From assembly GCA_037074705.1 (NCBI GenBank), contig CM073590.1:177645246-177709245 (forward strand): a stretch of 64,000 nucleotides of DNA, given 5' to 3'. Below the pieces are notes generated by a model. It was not told the DNA's origin. It did no database searches and saw only the letters and a list, made by a program, of their open reading frames with translations. The position numbers were made by a program, and so were the translations under genes. Source of the stretch: Zhengitettix transpicula. Taxonomy: Eukaryota > Arthropoda > Insecta > Orthoptera > Tetrigidae. Positions 51,614 through 63,105 of the stretch are shown here, in pieces (position 1 is the stretch's first letter; every line of letters begins with the position of its first letter).

Positions 51614-52167
51614 ACAGGGTGTAACGTTTAACCCTCCAAAATTTCAAAGGCCCAGGGGTAAGAAACTACAGTAGATATGATTATGAAATTGTACCATATT
51701 CTAGAGCATCTGAAAGAATTTATTTAATAATTATCAGTCCGTTTATACATGTCAAGAATTTATGTAGCACGCAGTCTGTATTCAATTTCTTGCCAAGTTC
51801 TTCGTAACAATACGCTGCAGCATATCCGTAGTAAATTGTTGTCGGCATCAGATGTTGCACTTTGTAAGCATGCAAACGAATTCGCTGGTGTACTTCAAAC
51901 ACGTTATTGATGCTGAACGACAAACCATGCCGGCAACAATTTGCTACGGATATACTGCTGCGTGTTTCTACGAAGACCTTGGCAAGAAGTTGAAAACAGG
52001 CGCGATATTCTGAGTACTTCAAATGATTCACATGTAGAAATGTACTGATAATTATTAATTAAATTATTTTATATTCTCTTGCATATGGTGCAAGTTCATT
52101 ATCGTATCTATTGTAGGGTTTTTTCCTGGGCCTTTGTAATGTGGGAGGTTTGAACGGGACACCCTGT
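51614..52167. mobile_element. Palindromic DNA transposon (foldback MITE, ~554 bp)
   Basis: The ends ACAGGGTGTAACGTTTAACC and GGTTTGAACGGGACACCCTGT (short form: ACAGGGTGT/ACACCCTGT) are inverted. The pairing continues inward almost throughout. CTACAGTAGATATGATTATG pairs with the 52098-52122 region, and AATAATTATCAG at 51728 with CTGATAATTATTAATT at 52044. GCAGTCTGTATTCAATTTCT pairs with GAAGTTGAAAACAGGC, and ATCCGTAGTAAATTGTTG with CAACAATTTGCTACGGAT. The centre is near 51890. The minus-strand frame 51720-52031 lies wholly in the arms, so it is probably not a normal gene. Confidence 0.75.
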
Positions 52168-53242
52168 GTATTGAAACCGTTTCATTTTTTAAGATATTTT
52201 ACTGAATATGTTGAATAAAACTAACTATTTAGTATTAATTTTCAGACTGAACTGAATATAGTTTGTCGAAAAGTTAAAATTATTCCTACGAGAACTACAG
52301 AAAATGTGAATCGAGGTTTAAAAAAATAACGAAAATGGACGATCGTGAAAGGTTATAAAGTCGATTTTACGTCGCAAAGAAATATTTAGTAAATTTAAAT
52401 TTACTGAGGCCTTGGAAAAATGTTTAAAAATATTTTAGATTTATTTAACTCCTACTCATTCTGCAAATCACAAAATACGTTGCAGTCTACTATTAGAAAA
52501 ATTAATTCATAATACTTTTTTAATCAATTCCGCAGTTTAGTAAAGATAATAATTCAACATCGTATTAATGTATTGGATAAATTCCGAGTAAAGTAAAGGA
52601 TGTATATTATTAAATTGAAAATTCAAACGGCCTTGTTAATAAAATGAAATACTTGAATAATGAATTTAATACGGACACATGTTTCGTGTATTTGAAACTT
52701 GGAGATAATAAAAAATAATAACGTATATCGAAATTAAATTGTCGTATAATTACAGTTATTTAATGGGAACATAATAGTCAAAATTCTCACTTATATTTAA
52801 AATAAGAAGAGCGAATATTTGAGGTGAGTTACTTTATTGCAGACTAACACCCCTGTTAGGAAAATAAATTGGCACGACTTCAAAAGCAGAAATTCTACGA
52901 ACTTCAACACAGAAGTAAGTCAGAGTTTGTATTTCTGGAAATCAGCAATCTTCGACTATGACAGAAAAAAAGATTATTCAGGGAAATGAACGCGGAAATT
53001 GTTGTTATTAATTACTATGAAACAATAATTTTTTCTTCGTATAATTTTAAGGTTTGGTTTGTAGTTTGATGGCTATTATAAACTTGTTATTGTTTTAAAA
53101 AGACTGAAACATATTTGATTTTTTATTGTGGTGGCATAAACAAAAATATTATGTTTCATATAAAATTTGACCTGGGTTTGCTTTATTATTATCAAGTCTG
53201 CAGAAAAGATAATTAATTCGCAAATAATTAACCTAACGAAGC
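52168..53242. other. No gene seen; AT-rich
   Basis: Nothing recognised. Confidence 0.4.
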
Positions 53243-53243
53243 A

Positions 53244-53329
<86 letters not shown>
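53243..53329. repeat. Compound (TA)n(GA)n microsatellite
   Basis: About 40 bases of TA are followed by about 46 bases of nearly pure GA, a polypurine tract able to form H-DNA. The open frame across it is pure repeat. Confidence 0.95.
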
Positions 53330-53331
<2 letters not shown>

Positions 53332-54889
53332 ACCGGGAGAGGGGGGAGGCAAGGGGGACTTTGAAAAATGTACAAAGATGTTTTATTTTATTAATTGTAG
53401 TTCGAATATAAATATTTTCAGTTAAATTATTGGCATTGTTCTCAGTTCAGAAACCCCACGATTCACGATAAATCCATATAATTATTATATATAGTTTTAC
53501 TTCACACTAACCGTTACTCAAATTATTATACCAGTTTCAAGTAACTTTATTCTTATCATTTATAAGTTTACATTTTAATGACAAAGGTGGTCACGAAAAC
53601 GTTTTGGAAAAACATTCAACCGACTCGTATTGAATATCAATAAAGGTTTCTTCGGTGATAATTTTTCTGAGATTAGGAGACGCAGGAGGCAAACGTAGAA
53701 GTAGAGGCGAAGTTTTCCTAGGCTTTTTTTTTCTGATCTGGATGAACCGAAAATGTCACCCTTGATGAACTCAGCGCTTTAATGCCAGAATCTTGGTTCA
53801 TCACTCTTCGTCTCTCTTTCCAATTCTCTCATTCAATTTATTTTTCTCACTTACATCACTATGTATTAATTATTATTTTCCTAGCATACTTCGTTCACCA
53901 ACTGGTTTAATAAATAAATAATGTCAGCTCAGAATGCAATCATCAATCGCCTTTTTTATTACTAAAGATAAAAATATTATTTTTTAACAGTCGTTGAAAA
54001 TGGTAATTTGAAACCGTATGGTGATGGGAAAAAATATACTCTTTCAAATATACAGATCTGAAATGATAATTAATCAAAATAACTCGCAAGTTTTAGAACT
54101 CCCCCAGACCAGGAAGACGCGCAAATTCCAGTTACAAACACAGCATTTCGGAAGATATCTTTTAAAGATATCACCACCGACGTTTGTTATACGTGTGAAA
54201 CCACTATACCATAAGGCATTCAATAAAAAATTATCAGAAACATAATTTTGCCAAATAAAATAATATTTTTAATATAATCTTCATACTGAACACATAAGTG
54301 AGCGCCTAGAAATTTATTGAAATTAAAAGTGTGTGCACGACGTGGATAGACCGGTATGGTACTACATTAAGAAAGAAATCCAAACAAATCACGTGATTTG
54401 TAAACTGGATTAGGTTTGAATATTATGGCAGGTGAAATCAATTATAAGGATAAATTATCTATAAAAATTGCTTAAGTAGAGCTTTCTCCGGAAGTACTGC
54501 ATTCTCATCATAATTGTTACTCTTCATTGATAAAGAAAATTATTTCTCATTTAGATCCAGGTTACTTCTGTTTAAAATCACGATTACAGAACAATCATTT
54601 AGTTAAACATTTAATTTTTTCGAAGGGTTTTCATCGTATATACGAGTTATAAATGAAAATCCTTAAAACAAAAGATAATTTAATTTAAATTTTTAAAAAA
54701 TAATACGTCAAAGGGTATATCCCTGAATGTTGAATTCACTTATGTTTGTAGAATATCTTGACTCAAAGAGTCCAACGGTAGGATGATACAAAATGGTTTG
54801 AATAAGTATAAGAATCAGGCAATAATAATTCTTTTTAGTATCGGCATGTTATTTAGATGATTGCTTTAAGGTGAATTATTGTATTTGAA
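53330..54889. other. No gene seen
   Basis: AT-rich sequence; a 75-codon frame (54018-54245) has no family signature. Confidence 0.4.
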
Positions 54890-55085
54890 GCGAACCAAGC
54901 AAGACTCACCAGCATGCCATTGGATCCCGGAGACCGCGAATGCGTGATCACGCCTAGGACGAAGGAGCAGGACTGGGGTCTGGCCAGGTGGCAGCACCAC
55001 GCGCTAACTTCGGCTCCTGACTCACTACCAGCTGATGGTCGAGCCAAGACGTGGACCACTACGTCACTTCTTTCCCTATATACGG
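54890..55085. other. GC-richer island, unassigned
   Basis: About 190 bp with frames open on both strands, as expected for GC-rich sequence. No recognised domain or paired splice sites. Confidence 0.25.
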
Positions 55086-55240
55086 CCTTATTTCTCATTC
55101 ACTCTACCGATTTAGTCATTACCTAATAAACCACTTATGGTCTCGCCGGTTCATTTTCTCTTCTGGATGCCTGTTTGCCAATTTCGAGTCGAGTAAGTTC
55201 ATTTGGCTCTTCATCGTTTTGGACGGTATATGTGCTGAGG

Positions 55241-55729
55241 AAAGACCTGGCTGACGTGTATTCCGCACAAGTCGTCGTTAATACACTTTAAATTATTGTA
55301 ATAAATACCAAGTTAGGGTTAATTAATTTGCCCCACGTTGTGTAATAATCATTAAGTTAGGGTTAATTAAAAGAACTAATAAATTATCAAACGAAAGGTT
55401 AATTAAAAGAAAATATTATCAAAAATTAACAAATAAAATAATTTGTTATTTTATTCACTTGTGGCTTCCAAAATTAAAACAAATACAATCAAATTAAGAT
55501 CTCTTCTCTCAGAGTCACAACTGGGTTTGATAATTAACAGAAAAGTGATTTATAAAGTGATTAACAATTCAAACATAAAAATTCACCTAAAATAATGACA
55601 ATATATGAAATGAAAGACGGCTAAATGTAAAGAAACTGAACGAAATACGACTATTACCTTTCTAATTATCGTTTACACGTTTAAATAGGTTTTGTTACTC
55701 ACGTAATGTCCGTCTGGTACCAGGTCTTT
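55241..55729. repeat. Possible inverted-repeat element or LTR remnant
   Basis: AAAGACCTGG (55241-55250) and CCAGGTCTTT (55720-55729) are inverted. Inside, AAGTTAGGGTTAATTAA occurs twice (about 55310 and 55350). CAACGTGGGGCA on the minus strand (55329-55340) matches the end of the primer-binding region typical of gypsy-like LTR elements. The evidence is weak for either reading. Confidence 0.3.
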
Positions 55730-57164
55730 CTTTTGTAGCTTCAACACTACACTAAAAATACAAATTTTTACACTGATTCTAACTTCCTTGCAGATTTTAC
55801 ACAAAAATGGTCGAAGCGCACGTCCTCAGCTATCAGGAACCTCGGTTGTTGTCTCCCCTTTCTGGCCAGCTAGCATTTTCCGGATTCCTCAATGCGAAGA
55901 TTGTTAAATTTGTGAAGCAAAATCCTGCTTCCATATAGGAACTCATGATTTGTAGTTTATGTTTGCAGACTTTACTTATCATGCAGAGTCCAGACTTTAA
56001 CTACTTTCTTCTCGTCACAGATTTTAGGCTTTTTGTTTCTCCTTGCTCGACCCAGGAAAAACCTTACTGTTTTTATTTCTCATTGTGGACCGAACTGACA
56101 CGTATCTCGGCGAAGACTTTTTACTGTTTCATCCTCTCTCGACCCAGGCTCCGTACTGACTTTCTTTTGCGCGCGCAGTCTCCATTTCGGCTTTTCGACA
56201 AAGGAAAAGAACTCACCGCCATTGTTGTCTTTGATAGCTCATACCGCTACAATTCAATATATTCGTTACAATTCAAATTATATCCAATCAATTTAATGGC
56301 CTAATTAATTATTGCTACAATATATTATTTACCGTATTACCTTTAAATGAAACACCATTCAAAACCTTCCCAAGAGGGTCCTCAGGAATTATTATTTTAA
56401 TTGATGGAATTTAGTGCTAATTTTTTTACTTTCTCATTACAGCTGGTTTCAGGATCGCGGGCACTCGACGCAAAATTCTAATATTTCATAATATCTTACT
56501 TTAATATATTCTGTTTTCAGTAGAATGTTATAAATTTATCACATTTACATTATAGGCATTTACATTATAGGCAAATAAATTATACGCTTTTAAGTACGTG
56601 ATTTTCCAGGTGAGCTCTCAATTGATCTTTACGCTAACCAACAGCGGGGCTAGTGTGAGGAAACATCATGACGTGTTTCACCATTTTCTCATTTTTAACT
56701 GTAAGGTAACCAACATTACAATACGACACGTCTGGGAAACTTACATTGCTTCTTATGAAGTAATGGACTTTTGCGACCGGCTAACATAACACGAGAAATG
56801 GATTAGTGATGTTCAATTTGGGATTTCCTTTTTGAACTGTAACCATCTAGTAGCGTAAGTTAGTGGATCAGGAAATACGAGCGTAACATAACGTGTTAGA
56901 AGTGCGGAGGGGTCGTTACAGCCACGTTTAATTATTTTTATGCATTAATAAAAAGACTCGAGTATTGCTTAAAAATCCACGCGAACTACCTCGAGCTCAG
57001 TTCATCGTCGTAGCTTTGGTAATAATCGGTACGTTGGAAGATACGAAAGTGAAGTGATGACATGAACGGTCCTGCAACAATCAGCTGCGTCAACGGGGAT
57101 TTAAACATGAATAAATGAATAATAATGTTCAATACATTAATAAATTGCGTTCCTTGAAACGAGC
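55730..57164. other. No supported gene
   Basis: The largest frame (55945-56304, 119 codons, plus) lies in mixed sequence and shows no domain, signal peptide or membrane pattern I can defend. An acceptor-like CTTCCTTGCAG at 55787-55797 precedes an open stretch of about 25 codons. It is not matched to any family. Confidence 0.3.
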
Positions 57165-57545
57165 TAAAAAAACCCTTGGGGATGCCTTTTACTTTATCTG
57201 GTTTCTAAACACAGAGGCAGAAGCACCTCTTGGGCATATGGCAAGTGTTGTCCGCAACTCCTATTGGAAAGGTCGGCCAGCTGCCTCCTAAAGTGGTCAA
57301 GGCACGGCAAAAAGAATGCTGCGTCGCCACAGCAAACCCCTCTCCCTCCCGCCATCGGAAGGGCGTGGGACAAGTATCAAATGCCAGACATACCTAATGC
57401 TGGTTTTCTATGGTTTTCCCTGCTTTACTTTTAATCGATTTTCCAGGTGGGCCATAGTTAACCCTTGGCTACCTTGCTCTACAATTTCGTCCCTTTGCTA
57501 TGCTATAAGACGGGAGTGGTCACTACGTGGATTACCCTATACATA
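57165..57545 (+). repeat. R490 repeat, partial copy
   Basis: It begins GCTAAAAAAACCCTTGGGGA, so the poly(A) junction sits directly before the unit start. It passes GGTCGGCCAGCTGCCTCCT and ATCGGAAGGGCGTGGGAC, and ends near CGTGGATTACCCTATACA. A block near the GATCCTTAAAC region is deleted. Confidence 0.75.
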
Positions 57546-58182
57546 GCTCTTCAGCTTCGTTCTTTAAAATATTTGTATTTTATTTATAAATCGTGATCGA
57601 AATTATGTAGCTACTTTAACTCAAAATACCTATGCTAATCTTTAAATTATTTACTCACAAAATGTCCTATTCGGTCAAATGTAAAGTTCATATTGTACCT
57701 ACCCTTTATATTTTATGTCCAGATTTTTAAATACTTTTCTGGGCTATCTGTCATTGAATAAGGTTAAATGTCATATTTTACATTTGACTTAATTCCGCTT
57801 GGAAATCACGTCTTTTTTTTAAAAAAAATCTGATACTAGTTTTACTGTATTTATTATATAATATATTACATAATGTTGCCTATGTAATAAAAGGACAGGA
57901 ATATCTTTCTCTTAATGTTTCACTGATATTCTTTCTGCATTTAGGCTTCAGGAATTCTAAAGGTATCAGGTAACCTCATTATCCCTCACGGTTTCCTGAA
58001 AATCATAATGTCTAAAAATTGCAAATAGTAATGTTTTTCCAATTCCACCGTAAATTGTATATTTCTGTGCAAACTGCAATGTATCTTTAATTAACTCATC
58101 GTACAACATAAGTTTGGCAATAAAGTGTTCCATTATATCACAACAAAAACATCACAACTACCTTTATTCAAATTACAATTGT
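57546..58182. other. No gene seen
   Basis: AT-rich sequence, nothing recognised. Confidence 0.4.
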
Positions 58183-58374
58183 CGACCTCCGGTTGTGTAG
58201 GGGTCAGCGTGACTGCCTCGCATGACATCGGGTTCGAATCGCGGCGAGGGCACGGATGTTTGTGTGCGTGAGGCAAAATCTCGTCAATTCAGTCCCCGTA
58301 AAGGAAAAATGAGTTCCCTTAATGAGTCGTTAATAACCAGAGCTGTTGATGCGACTGTAAATAAATCAATATAA
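58183..58374 (+). mobile_element. tRNA-derived SINE, copy 3
   Basis: It starts CGACCTCCGGTTGTGTAGGG, with an A-box-like GGGTCAGCGTGACTG, a B box in GGGTTCGAATCGCGG and the body GTTTGTGTGCGTGAGGCAAA. The tail is CGACTGTAAATAAATCAATA. It matches the copy at 20861-21048 over its full length. Confidence 0.85.
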
Positions 58375-58739
58375 GGAAATAAAAATCAAATATTTCGCTC
58401 TTGAAATACAGGCGGCTTACTTGTTCCAATTTTAAGGGAACAGTCCGTTGCTATGTTCTCAAAACGATAGATATATATTCGAAGTTCTCCATAAAACGAA
58501 AAGTATTATAATAATAAGTTGTTGATTTTTCATACATGAAAGAAAAAGAAACAGAGATACAGCGTGATTCAAGTTTCAGTCAGCTACATTTCCTTAAATA
58601 TATTGTGATTATTAAGAGGAAATAATTAATTAATAAACAAAAATTTGGACCCGCATTGTTAGCGGCATAAAATACACAAGTCGTACACAAGAATGTGTCA
58701 AGAATGCAATTTTTATGGATATTGTACATGTTGGTTCGC

Positions 58740-59093
58740 TAGACGCGCAGAGCAGAGTCTGTGGGGAGCCGAGCTCCAGTGAAGTCTTCTTGGAAATATA
58801 GCAGTGGACAGACGATTAGTATAAAATCCAGAAAGTGTCTGGATACATGTAACAACAGCTAAAACAGTTACGAACATTTTTTACAAGTTGCAGTCTGTGA
58901 AATAAGTACATAATATTAACAATCTTCGAAACGACCTAATAGGATTTCTTAAACGAACAGTGAACCAACTATTGCAAAACTAAAAGTGTTGATTAGAGTC
59001 AGTGTATAAAATGGCCTGTGTATAAAGTGCAATAAGTGTGTGTGCACGAACGAGACAATTTCCTTGAGTACCAGAGACAGTAAGGTAAAATTC
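58740..59093 (+). other. Possible non-coding 5' exon
   Basis: A GC-richer start (GCTAGACGCGCAGAGCAGAG) is followed by sequence without a long frame, ending ACCAGAGACAGTAAG before GTAAAA. The layout could be a 5' UTR exon with a donor at 59093, but no downstream partner is seen. Confidence 0.2.
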
Positions 59094-60094
59094 CACAGAT
59101 TTACTATCTATAAACTCATAAGTAAAGATATTATTGTCAGGTTTAGAATTTCGTTCAGAATTTAAAGTTCATATTTTATTTTTTGCATTGTAATAATATA
59201 TTGATGTATTTAATGATTAATAGCTTTTAAAAATCTAATTGTTTAATTGCCATGTTGCATTTTAAAGGAGGCTGATTACTACAATATGTTGTATCTGAAT
59301 TATGAAAATTATGCTATCGATTATACGCACATTTTATTTGATGGATTCTCGATGTTTCCGATGGTTAGGCTCCGTGGATAATGGCCGTACAGTAGTTGAT
59401 TCCCTTTTTTTATCTATTTTTTAACGCTAACACAGGCAGCCAGTGTCATCAAATTGTTTATTCCAACAGTAAATTAATTCTCTTCCTCGTTGGTGCGTTT
59501 AATATGAAACTGTCGTCGATATTCACGCTCCACTGTAGAAGGGGTCTCAGTTTTACCAAACGCACTAACACAAATTCGTGCTGAATAGAATACATATGGT
59601 TCACAACTGACGCTTCTGCAGTGCGTTCAGTTTACCTATTTTAATGGTAACACATAACTTATTAAATAAAGCAATTAAACTAGTATCTATACTTTTTAAT
59701 AGACCTGTATTTCCAGACGTTTGTTTGGGCATTGTTATGTTGCATACAGCGACTGTTCTCTTCGTTCAGCAGGATTGTTCTTATAGGAATCACGGTTGCT
59801 CACAAAACCTTTCTGTTATATAAGAAGTACTTCGTTATCAAGAGAGTTATTATTGGAAACTGAGCAGCATTGTCACGAAACTATTTAATGTACCCTGGGA
59901 AGATTGAAGAGAATACTACACTCAAGCTTAAATCGCTCTTTGAAAACAAAACATACTGTGTTTTTTGTGAAGTCCAACACATTCAGATGATCAGAATTTT
60001 TTAGTATAGAAATTTAAACACTTTACTAATTGATACGTCTGCACCCTCCTGAAACGCTGATGTTGACCTAAACAAGACAAATGTATCCTGACAG
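59094..60094. other. No gene seen
   Basis: AT-rich sequence, nothing recognised. Confidence 0.4.
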
Positions 60095-60511
60095 TTTTTT
60101 TTTGCAATAACGGGCTACATGAGGGTAATCCACATGGTGGAAACTGCTCTTTCATAGCATAGAAAGGGATTTAAAAAGGGTAGAGGAAGGTAGACAAGGG
60201 TTAACTAGAGCCCTCGGGCTATAGTTTAAGGATCCTACCTGGCATTCGCATAAGAGTGATGCAGGACAAACCCTAGAAAACCTGCATCAAGTAGGTCGGG
60301 CATTGGGTACTTGTCCCACGCTCTTCCGGTGGCGGGAGACGGTTTTGCTGTGGAGACGCAGCATTCCCTTCTCCGTTCCTCGACCAGTTTCGGAGGCAGT
60401 TGGCCGATTGTTCCAATGGGAACCGAAGACAACTCTTACCGTATGTCCAAGGTCTGTGACTCCGGAACATGCACCTCTCTATACAGGTCGAGGTGCCTCG
60501 GCTTGTGGTAA
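60095..60511 (-). repeat. R490 repeat, partial copy (minus)
   Basis: Plus-strand order: T run, GGGCTACATGAGGGTAATCC, GGATCCTACCTGGCATTCGC, CATTGGGTACTTGTCCCACG, GGCAGTTGGCCGATTGTTCC, then GGTCGAGGTGCCTCGGCTTG. It starts at the poly(A) end, as does the copy at 48306, and stops before the first ~70 bp of the unit. Frames in it are shared with other copies. Confidence 0.8.
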
Positions 60512-62954
60512 CGGAGTCTCATATATAACAGTCTGATTTGTTTGTTTTACAAAGATTATTAGTTACATAAATAAATTACGAGAAAGGATACGTAACTTTG
60601 CATGAAAATGGTGTGTTTTAAACCTAAATTATCGATACATTTAACTACACGATAATAATGAAAACAATCTGATTAAATGTTCCAGAATAATGTTTCGCGG
60701 ATGAAGAATATTCTTCCTAGTGTACTACCGGATTAGTTTTTAATGTTTCAACGATACGCAGACCTATGTACGTATATAAAACTAAGACAAATATCAGATA
60801 GGGATCGGAAGGGAGGAATAATTGATATGGAGTCATTTTTTTCTATTACACACATCGTTCTATTCCACATATACTCTTTACACACTTCTGCAGGCAGACA
60901 ACTGATTTAGACTAAAAATTAATTTTTTCCCGTTCTTTTTGTAGAAGAAACATTTTACTCAGCTCAGCGTTATAATTGATCGATTTGGAGAAGACATCAA
61001 TCAACTGAGATGTAAACAGATGATATTAAAATTCTAACACAAAACAGCCCATTAACATACTCAATACAATTTTTTTATCAATATCATTTAATTACACATA
61101 CTGCATTTATGTCATATGTGATTAAATCGAAACAATATATTGAAGTGGCCTTTATGTAAGGAAAGAATTTCCCAGGTGACAGTGGAAATAATTCCGACCC
61201 ACTCTATCAGTTTTTTATGTTGATAGGAGTATAAATAATATTCATAATTATACCAAAATGAGAAAATTTGGAAGTAATACAATCCTTACTCGTACTTAAT
61301 TCTGTAATCTCCTGTATGTATTGCTTCTTCTTTTTTTTAAAAAAGAATGAAAACCTGTCAACTCTTATTTCAATCATAAGAACTGAGAATCGTTATACTC
61401 ATTTTTTTGAAGCAAAATTGAGTTAAAGTATTTTATTAAGTTTTGTTTTATTGTTTTACGCGTGTGCACGTATTAAATATTGAAGAAAATCTATGTCCTA
61501 TCAATTCTTCACACTTGATTCAGTTGCAGCTAAATCTGGACGTGTTAATCAGTGTTTTATAACGTAGGAATGGTTTACTATAATACGTGAATAATAGGAA
61601 GAGAAGTGATGTGAATAAGTAAAATGTGAGAAAATAGGACGTCAGTAAGAAAAATTGCACAAAGGTATTTCGTATGGTAGTAAAGATAATCTATAAGAAA
61701 AGAATCGATCAGATCAATCAGCGCGAGATTCCCCAAAGTTTAAGTACGTGGACCTTTTCTATCTCTGTCCCTCTTTCTTAAATTTCTGCTCACGAAGAAA
61801 GATATTTTATATATTTGCGGAAACACTGGAACAGGAATCTCAGGAGTGATGAATTCTTCAAGAACTTTAATGGATTTCGATGGTCTGTAAAACTTAGCAT
61901 ATCCCCTAAAACGTATTACATTATTTACGTTAATTTGCTTTAGCTTAATTACGTTCACTTAAGAACAATAAAAATTATATAGAAAATGTCTTTTGTATTT
62001 TTTTATATTTTTATAAACAATCACATTAAAATTTTAGTCAAAATATCATGATGATGAATTAAGGCAAAAGATATCATAACCAATATTCCAGTTATTTTCA
62101 TAACAAATTTTTCATTCCAATTTATGCATATCAGAGAGTTAGAAAGTGAAAAAGCACGCAGAAAAATTAGGTGAGAAAACGTTTATATTGGCTGCTCCCG
62201 AATGAGCAAATCAATGCATTGAAAAATAATTTCCAGATATAGAGGAAATATCACAGTTTTTAAAGATAATCGCTTTTCAGAACAACTACAAATATATCTT
62301 TTAAATCTCACTTCATGAGAACTGTAATGAATTAATTATTGCGCGCTTTGCTTACATAACCATTAAGATTCTAATGGAAGATTTGAGTCGTCAGTAAAAC
62401 ATAAGGTGGCTTCCTCTGTTTCTGGTTCGACGTGAGTCCAGCTTATTTCCTTGTTCACACTTCTTTCCCTGAAAGAGATATGAAACAAACTTTTTCACCT
62501 CTTTCTCTCGGCTTTACGTGAAAAAATATTACTAACATGTATCAGATGAAGAAAATAGCCCGCACGAATCTATCTCTTAGCTTTTAATATTACGTTCCCC
62601 CACTTTGCAAACGTCATCTCCTTTTTCGACACGTGGTTCTGACAATAAAGTTGTTTTTGACTAACTGTTGATTAATCGTCGCTGTGCTACTAAAGCAAAA
62701 AATTATTTTGAAATGTCTGTAAAATTTACGATTGTGGGTACTTTTTATCTGATTTAAGGCCAATTTGGAAAACTTTGTCGGAAAATTTTCAAAGGACCAT
62801 AGCACAGCCTACGTGTAGGTCTGCGGCAAACAGGATGTTTTGTTGATCAATTGATTTTTCTAGACTGTAATAAATGATTAAAACATCAGTTATGAAACTT
62901 CATTGCCAATTTTATAATGTTAAACGTAATGAGAATAAAAATTTCACTCTCAAG
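60512..62954. other. No gene seen; AT-rich
   Basis: A minus-strand frame at 61740-61958 and others are unremarkable. No repeat is recognised. Confidence 0.4.
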
Positions 62955-63099
62955 TATACAAATGTTATTAGGTTTAATAAGTACTGCATTATCTAATTTA
63001 ATGAAGGAAGGATTTGATGTTACGGCATTACGTACATTGAGAACTTTACGCTTTGTTTCAGACGTTCCAAGTCTACAGGTTGTGTTAAATTCAATCCTG
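62955..63099 (+). pseudogene. Voltage-gated calcium channel alpha-1, repeat I S3-S4 exon copy (damaged)
   Basis: In an open plus-strand frame the segment [17 protein letters not shown], then [14 protein letters not shown], then [12 protein letters not shown] matches repeat I of L-type (Cav1) alpha-1 subunits. There, the S3 end and the S3-S4 loop (MKEGFDVKAL) lead into the S4 voltage sensor and the S4-S5 linker start ([11 protein letters not shown]). The S4 here is about three residues short, so one arginine repeat is lost, and the conserved VSG is VSD. One codon after the last matching residue comes TAG (63103), with no GT donor at the expected place. Upstream, homology stops near a weak acceptor (CTCTCAAG at 62954). 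No neighbouring channel exon is present. I read it as a stray, decaying exon copy; a sequencing or assembly error in a true exon is less likely. Confidence 0.7.
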
Positions 63100-63105
63100 T
63101 TGTAG

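Noticed and set aside
51720..52031. A 103-codon minus-strand frame.
   Set aside because: It lies in the arms of the palindromic transposon and reads across both arms, so it is not a normal gene.
53167..53364. A frame with YIYIYI and RERERE runs.
   Set aside because: It is a translated (TA)n(GA)n microsatellite.
55945..56304. A 119-codon plus-strand frame.
   Set aside because: No domain, no repeat homology and no splice or poly(A) context that I can defend.
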